Shown: piece after piece, positions 17,118-26,366 of the stretch
Layout: each line of letters starts with the position of its first letter
Numbering within the stretch: position 1 is the stretch's first letter
Origin: Rhodococcus sp. IEGM 1381
GTDB lineage: Bacteria > Actinomycetota > Actinomycetes > Mycobacteriales > Mycobacteriaceae
DNA length: 64,000 nucleotides
Direction: 5' to 3'
Assembly (NCBI RefSeq): GCF_030056795.1
Contig: NZ_JASHKQ010000013.1
Span: 1 to 64,000, forward strand
Position numbers and translations under genes: made by a program
Notes under the pieces: model-generated
What the model saw: only the letters and a program-made list of their open reading frames with translations
Databases searched by the model: none
Told to the model about the DNA's origin: nothing

Positions 17118-18170
<1,053 letters not shown>

Positions 18171-18284
18171 CATCTACGGCACACCGAGTTTGGGCGTGCT
18201 GGATTTCGGCAAAGAGTACTTCGAGGCGCGGCACCGTGGCGACACGATCCGACAGCAGCCGACGACAGCGAGAAGGTGAGTGCC

Positions 18285-19304
18285 ATGCCCGATTTCAAGG
18301 CGATCCTCGACGACCGGCGCACACGGTGGCCGTGGCTCGATCACACCGTTGTTGCTGCGCAGCGGTATCAGGGCCAGAAGGGCGACTACTACGCGGCAGG
18401 CATGACGTATTTCAGTGTGCTGGCCCTGTTCCCGCTGCTGATGGTCGCATTCGCGATCGCCGGGTTCGTGCTGGTGAATCAGCCCGAATGGCTTGCCGAA
18501 ATCCAGTCGCAGATTGCCGAGAACGTGCCCGGCAGCTTCGGTGAGACCATCAGTTCGCTGATCCAGACGGCCATCGAATCTCGGACGAGCGTCGGCATCA
18601 TCGGTCTGCTCGGTGCCCTGTATGCCGGTCTCGGTTGGATCGCAAACCTGCGCGAGGCACTGACCGCCATGTGGGAGAGCCAGCACGAGCAGGGCGGTTT
18701 TCTGGCCACCAAGGCCAAGGATTTCGCCGCGCTGCTCGGGCTGGGGACCGCACTGGTGCTGTCGCTGGCGTTGTCGGCACTGGCCGGTGGTGACCTGATG
18801 CGCAGCATTCTCGAGTGGGCCAATCTCGATTCCGTCCCAGGAGTGGGTGTCGCACTGCGCGTCTTCTCGATTCTCCTCGCGCTGGCGGGCACCTGGGCGT
18901 TGTTCACCTGGGTGATCTCGCGGCTGCCGCGCGAGCCGGTGTCGTGGCGCAGCGCGGCCAAAGGTGCGTTGCTCGCTGCCGTCGGGTTCGAGATCTTCAA
19001 GCAACTCGGTGCCATCTACCTGGCATCGGTGACGAGCGGTCCTGCAGGCGTGGTCTTCGGACCCATCATCGGTCTGCTGGTGTTCGTGTTCACGACGTCG
19101 CGGCTCGTGCTGTTCTCCACGTCGTTCGCCGCGACGACTCGCGAAAGTCTGGCCGAAGCTCATGTTCCGGCCCCGGACCCGGCGGTGATCAACACGAGGG
19201 TCGAGGTCAGCGAAGGACCGTCCGTGACGGGTGGCCTGGCGCTGGTGGGTGCTGGTGCCCTCGCCGCTCTCGGCGTCGCGGGATTGCGCAACAGACGCCG
19301 CTGA
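18285..19304 (+). CDS. yhjD: YihY/BrkB-family inner membrane protein YhjD
   Basis: This encodes 339 residues with six main transmembrane helices. GDYYAAGMTYFSVLALFPLL near residue 35 is the family signature. Further motifs are ALYAGLGWIANLREALTAMW and a re-entrant region, VSWRSAAKGALLAAVGFEIF. The C-terminus adds a hydrophobic stretch ending in an RNRRR tail. BrkB/YhjD proteins are poorly understood; some act as transporters, and YhjD was proposed as an alternative lipid A export partner in E. coli, which cannot be its role here. The start is ATG 18285 with AGAAGG eight bases upstream; the GTG at 18276 abuts that site and is unlikely. Confidence 0.88.
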   Translation: MPDFKAILDDRRTRWPWLDHTVVAAQRYQGQKGDYYAAGMTYFSVLALFPLLMVAFAIAGFVLVNQPEWLAEIQSQIAENVPGSFGETISSLIQTAIESRTSVGIIGLLGALYAGLGWIANLREALTAMWESQHEQGGFLATKAKDFAALLGLGTALVLSLALSALAGGDLMRSILEWANLDSVPGVGVALRVFSILLALAGTWALFTWVISRLPREPVSWRSAAKGALLAAVGFEIFKQLGAIYLASVTSGPAGVVFGPIIGLLVFVFTTSRLVLFSTSFAATTRESLAEAHVPAPDPAVINTRVEVSEGPSVTGGLALVGAGALAALGVAGLRNRRR

Positions 19305-19337
19305 ATTGCTCGCGACCGCTCTGTCGGTGGACGCGGT

Positions 19338-20648
19338 TCAGCGGTTGCGCGAAAGCCGTCGAGCTCCCCACAGCAGTCCGATCACCACGATCGCACCGAT
19401 GACACCTATCGCGATGCGAACGACGGTGTCGCCTTGGGCCTGCATCTCGGACTGGCGGGAGCTCGACCCCGACGCCGATGCGGGTGGCTGGGCGAGAGTC
19501 GGCGTGGCCTCGGGCGCGCGTGTGCTCGTCACCGCGGACGTCGACTGCGGCTCCACGAGTTCGCCTATGCCGCGGCTCGAATCGAGCGCGAACCCGTAGT
19601 CCAACAGGCGGGCCGCTTGCTCCCACGGGCGGATCGGCAGCACGTCACCCTTCATGATCGTCACGACGAGCCGCCGGTCGCCCCGTTCTGCTCCTGCGAC
19701 GAATGTCTGGCGAGCATCGTCGGTGTACCCGGTCTTGCCTCCGAGTGCTCCCTCGTAGTTGTAGAGCAGCTGATTGTCGTTGGAGAGGGTGAACCCGGGC
19801 CGGTCTTGGTCGTCCGGGATCGTGGGATCCTTCGGGTAGCCGGGAAACTGAACGGTCTCGGTCGAAATCAGTTGCGCGAAGGTCGGATCACGCATGGCCG
19901 CGCGATAGATCAATGCCAGATCGTAGGCAGAGCTCGCCATGCCCGGACCGTCGAGACCCGACGGCGTGGCCGTGCGAGTGTCGAGCGCACCCAGTTCTGC
20001 GGCCTTGGCATTCATCTTGTCCACGGTGGCCGCGTCGCCGCCCAACTGCCTGGACAACGCGTGCGCTGCATCGTTTCCCGATGCCATCACCAGGCCCTGC
20101 ATCAATTGGAGATTGGTGTAGACACCGTTCTCTCCGATGCCGACGGCACTGCCCTCGGCATCGGCGTCCTCTGCGGTCGCGGTGATCTGGGAATTCAAGT
20201 TCAGCTCGTCGAGGGCGACGATCGCAAGTAGCACCTTGATCGTGCTCGCCGGCCGATGCCGCCCGTGCGGATCCTTGGCGGCCAGAACGGAGCCGGAGTC
20301 CATATCGGCCACCACGAACCCGGTGGCCGAGATATCGGCAGGCAAAGGGGGAGCCCCGTCCGGCAGCACCGCTCCACACTCGGCGAGCCGATCCCCGCCG
20401 ACGGCCTCAGCGGGAATCGGGAGTGGTTGCGGGGCAGTGCCTCCAGGGGCCGGTACCTCGGACAGGTCGATCGCCGGGGGAGGTGACGCGGCGAACGGGC
20501 AGCTGTCGGTGTCGGGCGTCGTGAACGGCGGTGTCGTCGTCACCGCCGGTGGCTCGGCGGCGGGTTGCGCCAGAGCCGGTCCACAGCCGATGCCGACGAG
20601 AACCATCGACACTGCCGACACGGCCACGCACACTCGAATCCTTTTCAT
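19338..20648 (-). CDS. D-alanyl-D-alanine carboxypeptidase (class C low-mass PBP, DacB1-like)
   Basis: This encodes 436 residues. A signal peptide (1-27) is followed by a Pro/Thr-rich linker. The penicillin-binding fold has SxxK Ser135-Lys138 (PASTIK), SGN at 190-192 and KTG at 305-307 (GGKTGYTDDARQ), so the enzyme should be active in trimming pentapeptide stems of peptidoglycan. A second Ser/Thr/Pro-rich linker (about 375-405) leads to one C-terminal transmembrane helix and a basic end (WGARRLSRNR), so it is anchored at both ends of the periplasmic domain. The ATG follows TATGGT by eight bases. It converges on yhjD, as with Rv3330/Rv3335c. Confidence 0.92.
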   Translation of the reverse strand: MKRIRVCVAVSAVSMVLVGIGCGPALAQPAAEPPAVTTTPPFTTPDTDSCPFAASPPPAIDLSEVPAPGGTAPQPLPIPAEAVGGDRLAECGAVLPDGAPPLPADISATGFVVADMDSGSVLAAKDPHGRHRPASTIKVLLAIVALDELNLNSQITATAEDADAEGSAVGIGENGVYTNLQLMQGLVMASGNDAAHALSRQLGGDAATVDKMNAKAAELGALDTRTATPSGLDGPGMASSAYDLALIYRAAMRDPTFAQLISTETVQFPGYPKDPTIPDDQDRPGFTLSNDNQLLYNYEGALGGKTGYTDDARQTFVAGAERGDRRLVVTIMKGDVLPIRPWEQAARLLDYGFALDSSRGIGELVEPQSTSAVTSTRAPEATPTLAQPPASASGSSSRQSEMQAQGDTVVRIAIGVIGAIVVIGLLWGARRLSRNR

Positions 20649-20798
20649 CGCGAATCACCATAGGCGCTCGGGGGTCGGTCGACGTGGCGACCCACCGGCG
20701 AGCATCGCCCGAACGACCGTTCCGGCTCTTGTCCCGGCATCGTCACCGGCAACGGCCGAATGTCGCCCCTCGCGTCGCGGCACGCGCCCGTCGCCAGT

Positions 20799-20814
20799 AT
20801 GAGAACTCGCTCAT
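20799..20814. promoter_or_regulatory. Inverted-repeat motif upstream of Asp-rich gene 1
   Basis: ATGAGAACTCGCTCAT lies 90 bases before the Asp-rich gene. It matches 13 of 16 positions of ATGAGAGTTCTCTCAT at 23870-23885, upstream of the second Asp-rich gene and the sensor kinase. I infer a binding site for the response regulator encoded between them. Confidence 0.5.
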
Positions 20815-20903
20815 GTTGTGCTCCTTCGGTTCTCACGTTCGACAGCGATCGTTGAGTCATCACCGAAACGGTGGCCCACAGAACTCGGATCGAAGGAGCA
20901 GAC

Positions 20904-21326
20904 ATGAGAATGCCAGGAAAGTTCATGATCGTCGGCGCAGCAGCCGTTGTCGTCACCCTCGGAAGCGTCGGCGCACTCGCGATCGCCGATGACGACCCCA
21001 CCCAGCAGCGGCCGTCTTCGATCTCGGTGGAACAGCCTCTGTCGGAGGCAGATTCGGCTCCGAACCCGCCGGCAGCTCCCCAGCAGCCCGCACCGACCCA
21101 GATCCCGGACGACCGCTACGACGACGACTGGGACGACCGCAACGATGATCGCGATGATCGCGACGGTCGCGACGACGACTGGGACGACCGCAACGATGAT
21201 CTGGACGACCGCAACGATGATCTGGACGACCGCAACGATGATCTGGACGACGACCTGGACGACAGCCTGGACGACGACAACGACTGGGACGACGATCTGG
21301 ACGACGAGAACGACTGGGACGACTGA
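20904..21326 (+). CDS. Exported Asp-rich repeat protein (copy 1)
   Basis: This encodes 140 residues. Residues 1-28 form a basic start and hydrophobic segment (FMIVGAAAVVVTLGSVGALA) with AIADD as a possible cleavage site. A Pro/Ala/Gln-rich spacer (30-68) follows. Residues 69-140 are almost only Asp with Trp, Arg, Asn and Leu, including three exact DDRNDDL heptads and DDDWDD or DDLDD units. The net charge is extremely negative. Such tails bind Ca2+ or other divalent cations, or basic polymers; no known domain is recognised. ATG 20904 has GAAGGAG nine bases upstream. It converges on a two-component system whose operon begins with a second Asp-rich protein. Confidence 0.8.
   Translation: MRMPGKFMIVGAAAVVVTLGSVGALAIADDDPTQQRPSSISVEQPLSEADSAPNPPAAPQQPAPTQIPDDRYDDDWDDRNDDRDDRDGRDDDWDDRNDDLDDRNDDLDDRNDDLDDDLDDSLDDDNDWDDDLDDENDWDD
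21183..21245 (+). repeat. Three exact 21-bp tandem repeats in the Asp-rich gene
   Basis: The unit GACGACCGCAACGATGATCT plus G occurs three times without mismatch and encodes the heptad DDRNDDL. Degenerate copies flank it on both sides. Codon-level identity points to recent slippage expansion, and copy number probably varies between strains. Confidence 0.9.
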
Positions 21327-21335
21327 TACTCGAGC

Positions 21336-21363
21336 AGTGGCGTCGGCACCGGCCGACGCCACT
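21336..21363. terminator. Bidirectional terminator hairpin
   Basis: The arms AGTGGCGTCGGC and GCCGACGCCACT pair perfectly over 12 bases around a four-base loop. The hairpin fills the gap between the convergent Asp-rich gene 1 and the response regulator, whose stop codon it touches. It would serve both strands. Confidence 0.75.
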
Positions 21364-22025
21364 CATGTCTCGGACAGTCGGTATCCCATTCCGCGGACGG
21401 TCTCGATTCGTGCGGCGCCGAATTTCGCCCGAAGGTAGCGGACGTAGACGTCGACGACATTCGATCCCGGGTCGAAGTCGTAGCCCCACACCTGCGACAG
21501 GAGTTGCTCTCGCGAGAGGACCTGGCCGGGGTGGCGCATGAAGGTCTCGGCCAGGGCGAACTCACGGGCCGACAGGTCGACGGTTCGGTCTCCCACCACA
21601 GCTCGCCGAGTACGCAGGTCGAGGGTGAGGTCGGCGACCGCGAGCTGCGTGGTGTCGACGGTTCGTTTGGTGCCCAGGCGAACTCGGATGCGCGCCAGCA
21701 GTTCCTCGAATCGGAACGGCTTGGCCATGTAGTCGTCGGCACCGGTCTCGAGACCGGACACCACGTCGTGGACGCTGTCGCGGGCGGTCAACACGATCAC
21801 CGGTATCTCGCACTGCTCTCCACGCAGTCGCTGCAGTACCTCGAAGCCGTCCATGATCGGCAACCCGATGTCGAGTACCACCAGATCGAAGTCACCGCTG
21901 CGGGCGTGTTCGTACGCGGATCTGCCGTCGGAGACGGTCGTCGTGCTGAAACCGCTCGCTCGCAGCCCCTTGTGGACGAATGAGGCTATGCGGGGTTCGT
22001 CTTCGGCGATCAGGATGCGGGCCAT
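21363..22025 (-). CDS. OmpR-family response regulator of the Asp-rich locus
   Basis: This encodes 220 residues. The receiver domain has EDE at 8-10, phosphoacceptor Asp52 (VVLDIGLP), LTARDS and KPFRFEELLARI. The DNA-binding winged helix (about 125-218) ends IETVRGMGYRLSET. The recognition region NVVDVYVRYLRAKFG resembles the MprA/TcrA-like branch of actinobacterial regulators. It is the last gene of an operon, Asp-rich protein 2 - kinase - regulator, and its ATG lies inside the kinase gene (16-base overlap). This kinase-first order is less common. Likely targets are the two similar inverted repeats upstream of the Asp-rich genes. Confidence 0.92.
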   Translation of the reverse strand: MARILIAEDEPRIASFVHKGLRASGFSTTTVSDGRSAYEHARSGDFDLVVLDIGLPIMDGFEVLQRLRGEQCEIPVIVLTARDSVHDVVSGLETGADDYMAKPFRFEELLARIRVRLGTKRTVDTTQLAVADLTLDLRTRRAVVGDRTVDLSAREFALAETFMRHPGQVLSREQLLSQVWGYDFDPGSNVVDVYVRYLRAKFGAARIETVRGMGYRLSET

Positions 22026-23482
22026 GGTCGATCCTTCTGCGGGGGTAGGGAATCGGTCAGTGGAATCGTGATGGTGAACGTGGCCCCGTGTCCCGGTGCG
22101 CTGCCGACACTCACCCGTCCACCATGGGCCTGTGCGATGGCGGTGACGATGGACAATCCGAGCCCCGCGCCCTCGGTGCGTCTGGTTCCGTTGCGACCGC
22201 GGGCGAAGCGCTCGAAGATTCGTTCCTGCTCGTCGCGCTCGATTCCCGGGCCCGAGTCTGTGACCCAGAACCGGATGTCACCGTCGGACAGTTGTGATCC
22301 GATGCCGACGCGACTGCCGGGTATCGTGTGGTGAGTTGCGTTGTCCGCCAACGCCAGCAGTGCCTGGGTCAGTCGTTGCGCGTCGAGCGACGCGTGGACG
22401 GTTGCGCTCGCCTCCAGCACCCATTCCCGGTCGGCGAGGGTGGTCACCTTGTCGAACACGCTTCGAGTGAGCGCGTCGACATCGGTGTCCACCGGCGTGA
22501 CGAAGCTCGTCTGGTCGGCCCGGGTGAGCAGCAACAGGTCTGCGACGAGTCGGTTCATTCGATCGAGTTCGTCGTCGACGAGCGCGACGGTATCTCGAAC
22601 GTCGGCGGGGTCGCCGTGGTCGAGCACATCGAGATGACCTCGGACGATGGTGATGGGAGTGCGGAGCTCGTGGCCTGCATCGTCGAGGAATCGGCGCTGA
22701 CTCGCCGCGCCGGACTCGATTCGGTCGAGCATCGAGTTCAGGGTGTCGATCAGGGCTCCGATGTCGTCGCCTCGACCCGTCGTTCTGGCGTCGGTGATTC
22801 GGCCGGACAGGTCGGTCTCGGTGATCGTTCTGGCGGTGGCGGTGATGTGTCTGATCGGCGACATGATGCGGCCCGCGACGAACCACGCCCCTGCTGCCGC
22901 CAGCACCGAGGTGACGCCGCCGACGACGAGCATCAGGGTCGCGGTCTCGTCGGCCGACGCGCGTTCCTGGTCGGCGAAGTAGGCGGCGACCACGACCCCG
23001 GTCACCGGGTCGCCCGCCAGGGAGACCGGCACCGCGAGGTACACCACTTCACCTGCCGCACTCGAATACGAACCCTCGACCGGCGCGGTGACGGTACCGA
23101 CCTCGGCGGTGAAGCCGGTGTCGTCGGAGAGACGCACCGGTGCCTGCTGCCTGCTCTGCACGGCGAAAGCGCCGTCCACGTAACCCAGGAACTTCTCGTT
23201 GGGGCGAGCGAGGTTGTAGGTGATCACCACGCGGAGCACGTCGTTGATGTCGACGAACGGTGCGCCGGTTCCTGGATCGACGCCTGCGTCGGTGAGGGTG
23301 GTGAACTCGGCGATCTCGGTGCGCAGCGATTCGCGCATGCGATTGTCGGTCGCGCGGATCATGAGCAGCCAGGTGGTGACGGTGACGGCCGCCAGAGACG
23401 CCAGCACCAGCAGCAGCACCCACGAGAAGATGCGGCTCCGAGCGCTCGTCGGGCGTAGTGGGAGCAGTCGCGTCCGCATCAC
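22010..23482 (-). CDS. Sensor histidine kinase of the Asp-rich locus
   Basis: This encodes 490 residues. Transmembrane helices (about 19-42 and 184-205) bound an extracytoplasmic sensor domain of about 140 residues with a PAS-like (sCache-type) look, including DINDVLRVVITYNL, GEVVYLAVPV and TGVVVAAYFADQ. A HAMP domain (206-258) is followed by the H-box DDAGHELRTP with phospho-His 271, LADNATHHT, DSGPGIERDE and GAGLGLSIV, all intact. The start is GTG 23482 or the adjacent ATG 23479. It begins 21 bases after the Asp-rich gene 2 stop. A plausible signal is the cation status or charge of the cell surface, inferred only from its neighbours. Confidence 0.92.
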   Translation of the reverse strand: MMRTRLLPLRPTSARSRIFSWVLLLVLASLAAVTVTTWLLMIRATDNRMRESLRTEIAEFTTLTDAGVDPGTGAPFVDINDVLRVVITYNLARPNEKFLGYVDGAFAVQSRQQAPVRLSDDTGFTAEVGTVTAPVEGSYSSAAGEVVYLAVPVSLAGDPVTGVVVAAYFADQERASADETATLMLVVGGVTSVLAAAGAWFVAGRIMSPIRHITATARTITETDLSGRITDARTTGRGDDIGALIDTLNSMLDRIESGAASQRRFLDDAGHELRTPITIVRGHLDVLDHGDPADVRDTVALVDDELDRMNRLVADLLLLTRADQTSFVTPVDTDVDALTRSVFDKVTTLADREWVLEASATVHASLDAQRLTQALLALADNATHHTIPGSRVGIGSQLSDGDIRFWVTDSGPGIERDEQERIFERFARGRNGTRRTEGAGLGLSIVTAIAQAHGGRVSVGSAPGHGATFTITIPLTDSLPPQKDRPWPAS

Positions 23483-23503
23483 GTGGTCGGTCTCGCAGCA
23501 GGG

Positions 23504-23824
23504 TCAGTCGTCGTCATCGTCATCCCAGTCGTCGTCGAAGTCATCGTCCCAGTCGGCAGGCGGCAGCGGCGGCGGGGGCACGAATCCGTCCGGTGCCACC
23601 GGCTGTGGCGCGGTGGTGGGCGCAGTGGTGGGCGCGGGATCGCCCGGTTCCGGTGCTGGGGGAACGGGTTGCGGGGTACCCGGGGCGGATTGCACGGGTG
23701 CGGCGGGTGCGACGATGGGTGCGGGCAACGGGGTCTGCTCGCCCGTCGATCGAGTCGTCAGCAATGCTGCGACGAGCACGGCGAGCGTGAGCAGTCCCAG
23801 GGCCGAGACGATGATGGTTCGCAC
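23504..23824 (-). CDS. Exported Asp-rich protein (copy 2), first gene of the kinase operon
   Basis: This encodes 106 residues. An N-terminal hydrophobic helix (3-23, SALGLLTLAVLVAALL) without an obvious cleavage site suggests a membrane anchor. Residues 30-88 are Pro/Ala/Thr-rich with repeated APTT and PVAP units. The last 17 residues are ADWDDDFDDDWDDDDDD. The layout (helix, Pro-rich spacer, Asp/Trp tail) is the same as in copy 1, although the sequences are otherwise different. It is cotranscribed with the kinase and regulator. A strong inverted repeat lies 46 bases upstream of the start and is a candidate autoregulatory site. It may serve as an accessory cation sensor or buffer. Confidence 0.78.
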   Translation of the reverse strand: MRTIIVSALGLLTLAVLVAALLTTRSTGEQTPLPAPIVAPAAPVQSAPGTPQPVPPAPEPGDPAPTTAPTTAPQPVAPDGFVPPPPLPPADWDDDFDDDWDDDDDD

Positions 23825-23869
23825 ACAGCCGAGTCTGACGACGGCGCATTGTGGGTACGTGAGTCACCG

Positions 23870-23885
23870 ATGAGAGTTCTCTCAT
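23870..23885. promoter_or_regulatory. Inverted-repeat motif upstream of the Asp-rich/kinase operon
   Basis: ATGAGAGTTCTCTCAT, extended to GATGAGAG-TT-CTCTCATC, is an eight-base perfect inverted repeat with a two-base centre. It resembles the motif at 20799 (13 of 16 bases). It is a candidate site for the locus response regulator. Confidence 0.55.
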
Positions 23886-24024
23886 CTCGTCGGGGGCCGC
23901 CGGTGCTCGCACGAGTCCTATTGCCCTGACAGATGATCGACAACATGTCCGACGGGTACCGCATCCGTTCGGGCGCGACCAGGCCGGTGAGATCGGACTC
24001 GTCGGTTTACCGAGAGGAAGTGCA

Positions 24025-25068
24025 ATGCCGTTTCGACAGGTCCTCGGCTCCGTAGGTTCGGGTGCGGTGCGGGTTCGGACTGGGCGCGGGCATATCGTCG
24101 TCGCGCTCGGAGCGGTTGTGGCACTGACGCTTGCTGCCTGTTCGAGCACCGGTGGTGCTCCCCGATCGTCGGACGAGGGAAGCAACGCGGGCGTCGCCGA
24201 CACGCCGTTGGCAACGATCGCGATGATCACTCACGAGGTTCCCGGCGACACCTTCTGGGATCTGGTTCGCAAGGGTGCCGAGGCCGCCGCGGCCAAGGAC
24301 AACATCGAACTGCGCTACTCCGCAGATCCCGAGGCGCCCAACCAGGCCAACCTCGTCCAGAGTGCGATCGACTCGAAGGTCGACGGTATCGCGGTCACTC
24401 TGGCCAAACCCGACGCGATGGCCCCCTCCGTCGAGGCCGCGACCGCCGCGGGCATCCCGGTCGTCGCGTTCAATTCCGGCTACGACTCCTGGAAGGACAT
24501 GGAAGTCCAGCAGTACTTCGGCCAGGACGAGACCATCGCAGGCCGTGCGGCAGGCGCGCGACTCACGGAGGACGGTGCACGCACGACGCTGTGCATCATC
24601 CACGAGCAGGGCGCAGTGTCACTCGAGTCTCGCTGCGCCGGAGTGAAACAGGGGTTCACAGGCGGCAGCACGGAGATCCTCAACGTCAACAGCAAGGACT
24701 TGCCGTCCGTGGAGGCGACCGTCACCGCCAAGCTGCAGCAGGACCCGACCATCGACCACGTCATCGCGCTGGCCGCTCCGATCGCTCTGACGGCGGTGCA
24801 GTCCAAGAACAATGCGGGCAGCGACGCCACGATCGTCACGTTCGACACCAACGCCGCACTCGTCGATGCGATCGAGTCGGGCGACGTTGCGTGGGCCATC
24901 GATCAGCAGCCCTACCTGCAGGGTTACCTGGCCATCGACTCGCTGTGGCTCTACCTCAACAACGGCAACACGATCGGCGGCGGCACCCCGGTGCTGACCG
25001 GGCCCGCGTTCATCGACTCGACCAATATCGACGCTGTCGCCGAGTACGCCCGTAACGGCACACGCTGA
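24025..25068 (+). CDS. Sugar/polyol ABC transporter substrate-binding lipoprotein (RbsB-like, orphan)
   Basis: This encodes 347 residues. The long N-terminus contains a hydrophobic segment and the lipobox LAAC (Cys39). The periplasmic-binding domain (PF13407 type) starts LATIAMITHEVPGDTFWDLV and includes the hinge and ligand segments GIAVTLAKPDAM, IPVVAFNSGYD and FDTNAALVDAIESGDVAWAI. These proteins bind sugars such as ribose, xylose or inositol. No permease or ATPase is encoded nearby. The polyol-type catabolic cluster at 26.3-31.1 kb and its LacI regulator, whose effector domain has the same fold, are the natural functional partners. Confidence 0.86.
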   Translation: MPFRQVLGSVGSGAVRVRTGRGHIVVALGAVVALTLAACSSTGGAPRSSDEGSNAGVADTPLATIAMITHEVPGDTFWDLVRKGAEAAAAKDNIELRYSADPEAPNQANLVQSAIDSKVDGIAVTLAKPDAMAPSVEAATAAGIPVVAFNSGYDSWKDMEVQQYFGQDETIAGRAAGARLTEDGARTTLCIIHEQGAVSLESRCAGVKQGFTGGSTEILNVNSKDLPSVEATVTAKLQQDPTIDHVIALAAPIALTAVQSKNNAGSDATIVTFDTNAALVDAIESGDVAWAIDQQPYLQGYLAIDSLWLYLNNGNTIGGGTPVLTGPAFIDSTNIDAVAEYARNGTR

Positions 25069-25160
25069 GTGCATCGCCTCGGCGGGGCGTGAGAATCGGG
25101 ATCGGCGGGTAGACGAACGGTAGCGGTGCCCGACGGAGGTGCCAGACGAAGGAGCCGACC

Positions 25161-26366
25161 ATGAGCGAACACAAGCCCCTCGGACCACTGTCGCCGGACT
25201 TTCTCGAATCCGATTTTTTCGGGTATCAGGGCATGCTCGACGACGCCGAGGTCGAGGCAGTACTGCGCACTCGTCGGTTCCTGCAGGATGAGGTCGCGCC
25301 GAGGGCCAACGAATTCTGGGAGAAGGCCACCTCTCCGGTGCACCTGTTGCCGATGATCGACCAGCTCGAGATCACCGGTCTCGGTTACGCGTTCGCTGAT
25401 CGCAAGGCCTCGCGCAAGCTGCTCACCGGATGGCTGGAGATGGAGTTCGCTCGGGTCGATCCGTCGACGGGAACGATGTTCAGCGTCCACAGCTCGCTGG
25501 CGATGAGCAGCATTTCGATCCTGGGCTCGGAGGAACAACGTGCGCGGTGGTTACCGTCCATGCGCCGGATGGAGACGATCGGTGCCTTCGGCCTGTCCGA
25601 ACCGCACGGTGGATCCGATGTCGCGGGAGGGCTCGAGACTACGGCGCGTCTAGAGGGCGATCACTGGATTCTCAACGGCAGCAAGCGCTGGATCGGCAAC
25701 GCCACCTTTGCAGACCTGACCATCGTCTTCGCCAAGGACGAGGCCGACGGCGAGGTCAAGGGCTTCGTGGTGGAAAAGGAATTCGAGGGGTTCCGGGCGG
25801 AGAAGATCGAGGGCAAGTATTCGCTACGCGCAGTCGAGAACGCCGATATCCATCTGGAGAACTGCCGAGTGCCGCTCGACAACAAGCTCGCCGACGCCAA
25901 CTCGTTCGCCGACACCGCCAAGGTACTTCGGCTCACGCGTGGAGGGGTCGCGTTCCAAGCGGTGGGTGTGATGATGGGTGCGTACGAGCGAGCCGTGGCC
26001 TACGCACGTGAACGCGAGCAGTTCGGCGCTCCGATCGCCTCGTTCCAGCTGATCTCAGATCTCATCGCACGGATGACCGCCAACATCACTGCATCACTCA
26101 GCATGGCGATTCGGGTCTCGCAGTTGCAGGACAACGGCGTCCACTACGACGAGCATGCAGCGCTCGCGAAGACGTTCTGTACGACGTGACTGCGCGAGGT
26201 GGTGAGTTGGGCCCGAGAGATCATGGGCGGCAACGGAATTCTGATCGAGCATGATGTCATCAGGTTCTTCGCCGATGCCGAGGCGCTGTACTCCTACGAG
26301 GGCACTGCGCAGATCAACAATCTGATCGTCGGACGCGGCGTGACGGGCTTCAGCGCGTTCGTCTGA
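25161..26366 (+). pseudogene. Acyl-CoA dehydrogenase interrupted by an in-frame TGA
   Basis: The 402-codon frame encodes a glutaryl-CoA-dehydrogenase-like acyl-CoA dehydrogenase, with GAFGLSEPHGGSDVAG (flavin and substrate loop), GSKRWIGNATFADL, REREQFGAPIASFQLI, then [11 protein letters not shown] and [20 protein letters not shown]. Codon 343 (26187-26189) is TGA where relatives carry Arg (CGA), a single C-to-T change. The frame continues undisturbed afterwards. The catalytic Glu (380, in YEGT) lies beyond the stop, so the 342-residue product should be inactive. Codon bias is preserved on both sides, so the change is recent or a sequencing error. ATG 25161 has GAAGGAG upstream. The 3' end overlaps the convergent oxidoreductase gene by 17 bases. 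Confidence 0.85.

Noticed and set aside
21183-21245. CRISPR-like short tandem repeats
   Set aside because: The 21-base units are directly adjacent without spacers and lie in frame within a coding repeat.
20811-21362. Minus-strand open frame rich in Val/Ile (QIVVPVVVVVQAVVQVVVQI-like)
   Set aside because: It is the exact antisense of the Asp-codon repeats of the exported Asp-rich gene (GAC/GAT read backwards gives GTC/ATC) and has no ribosome site.
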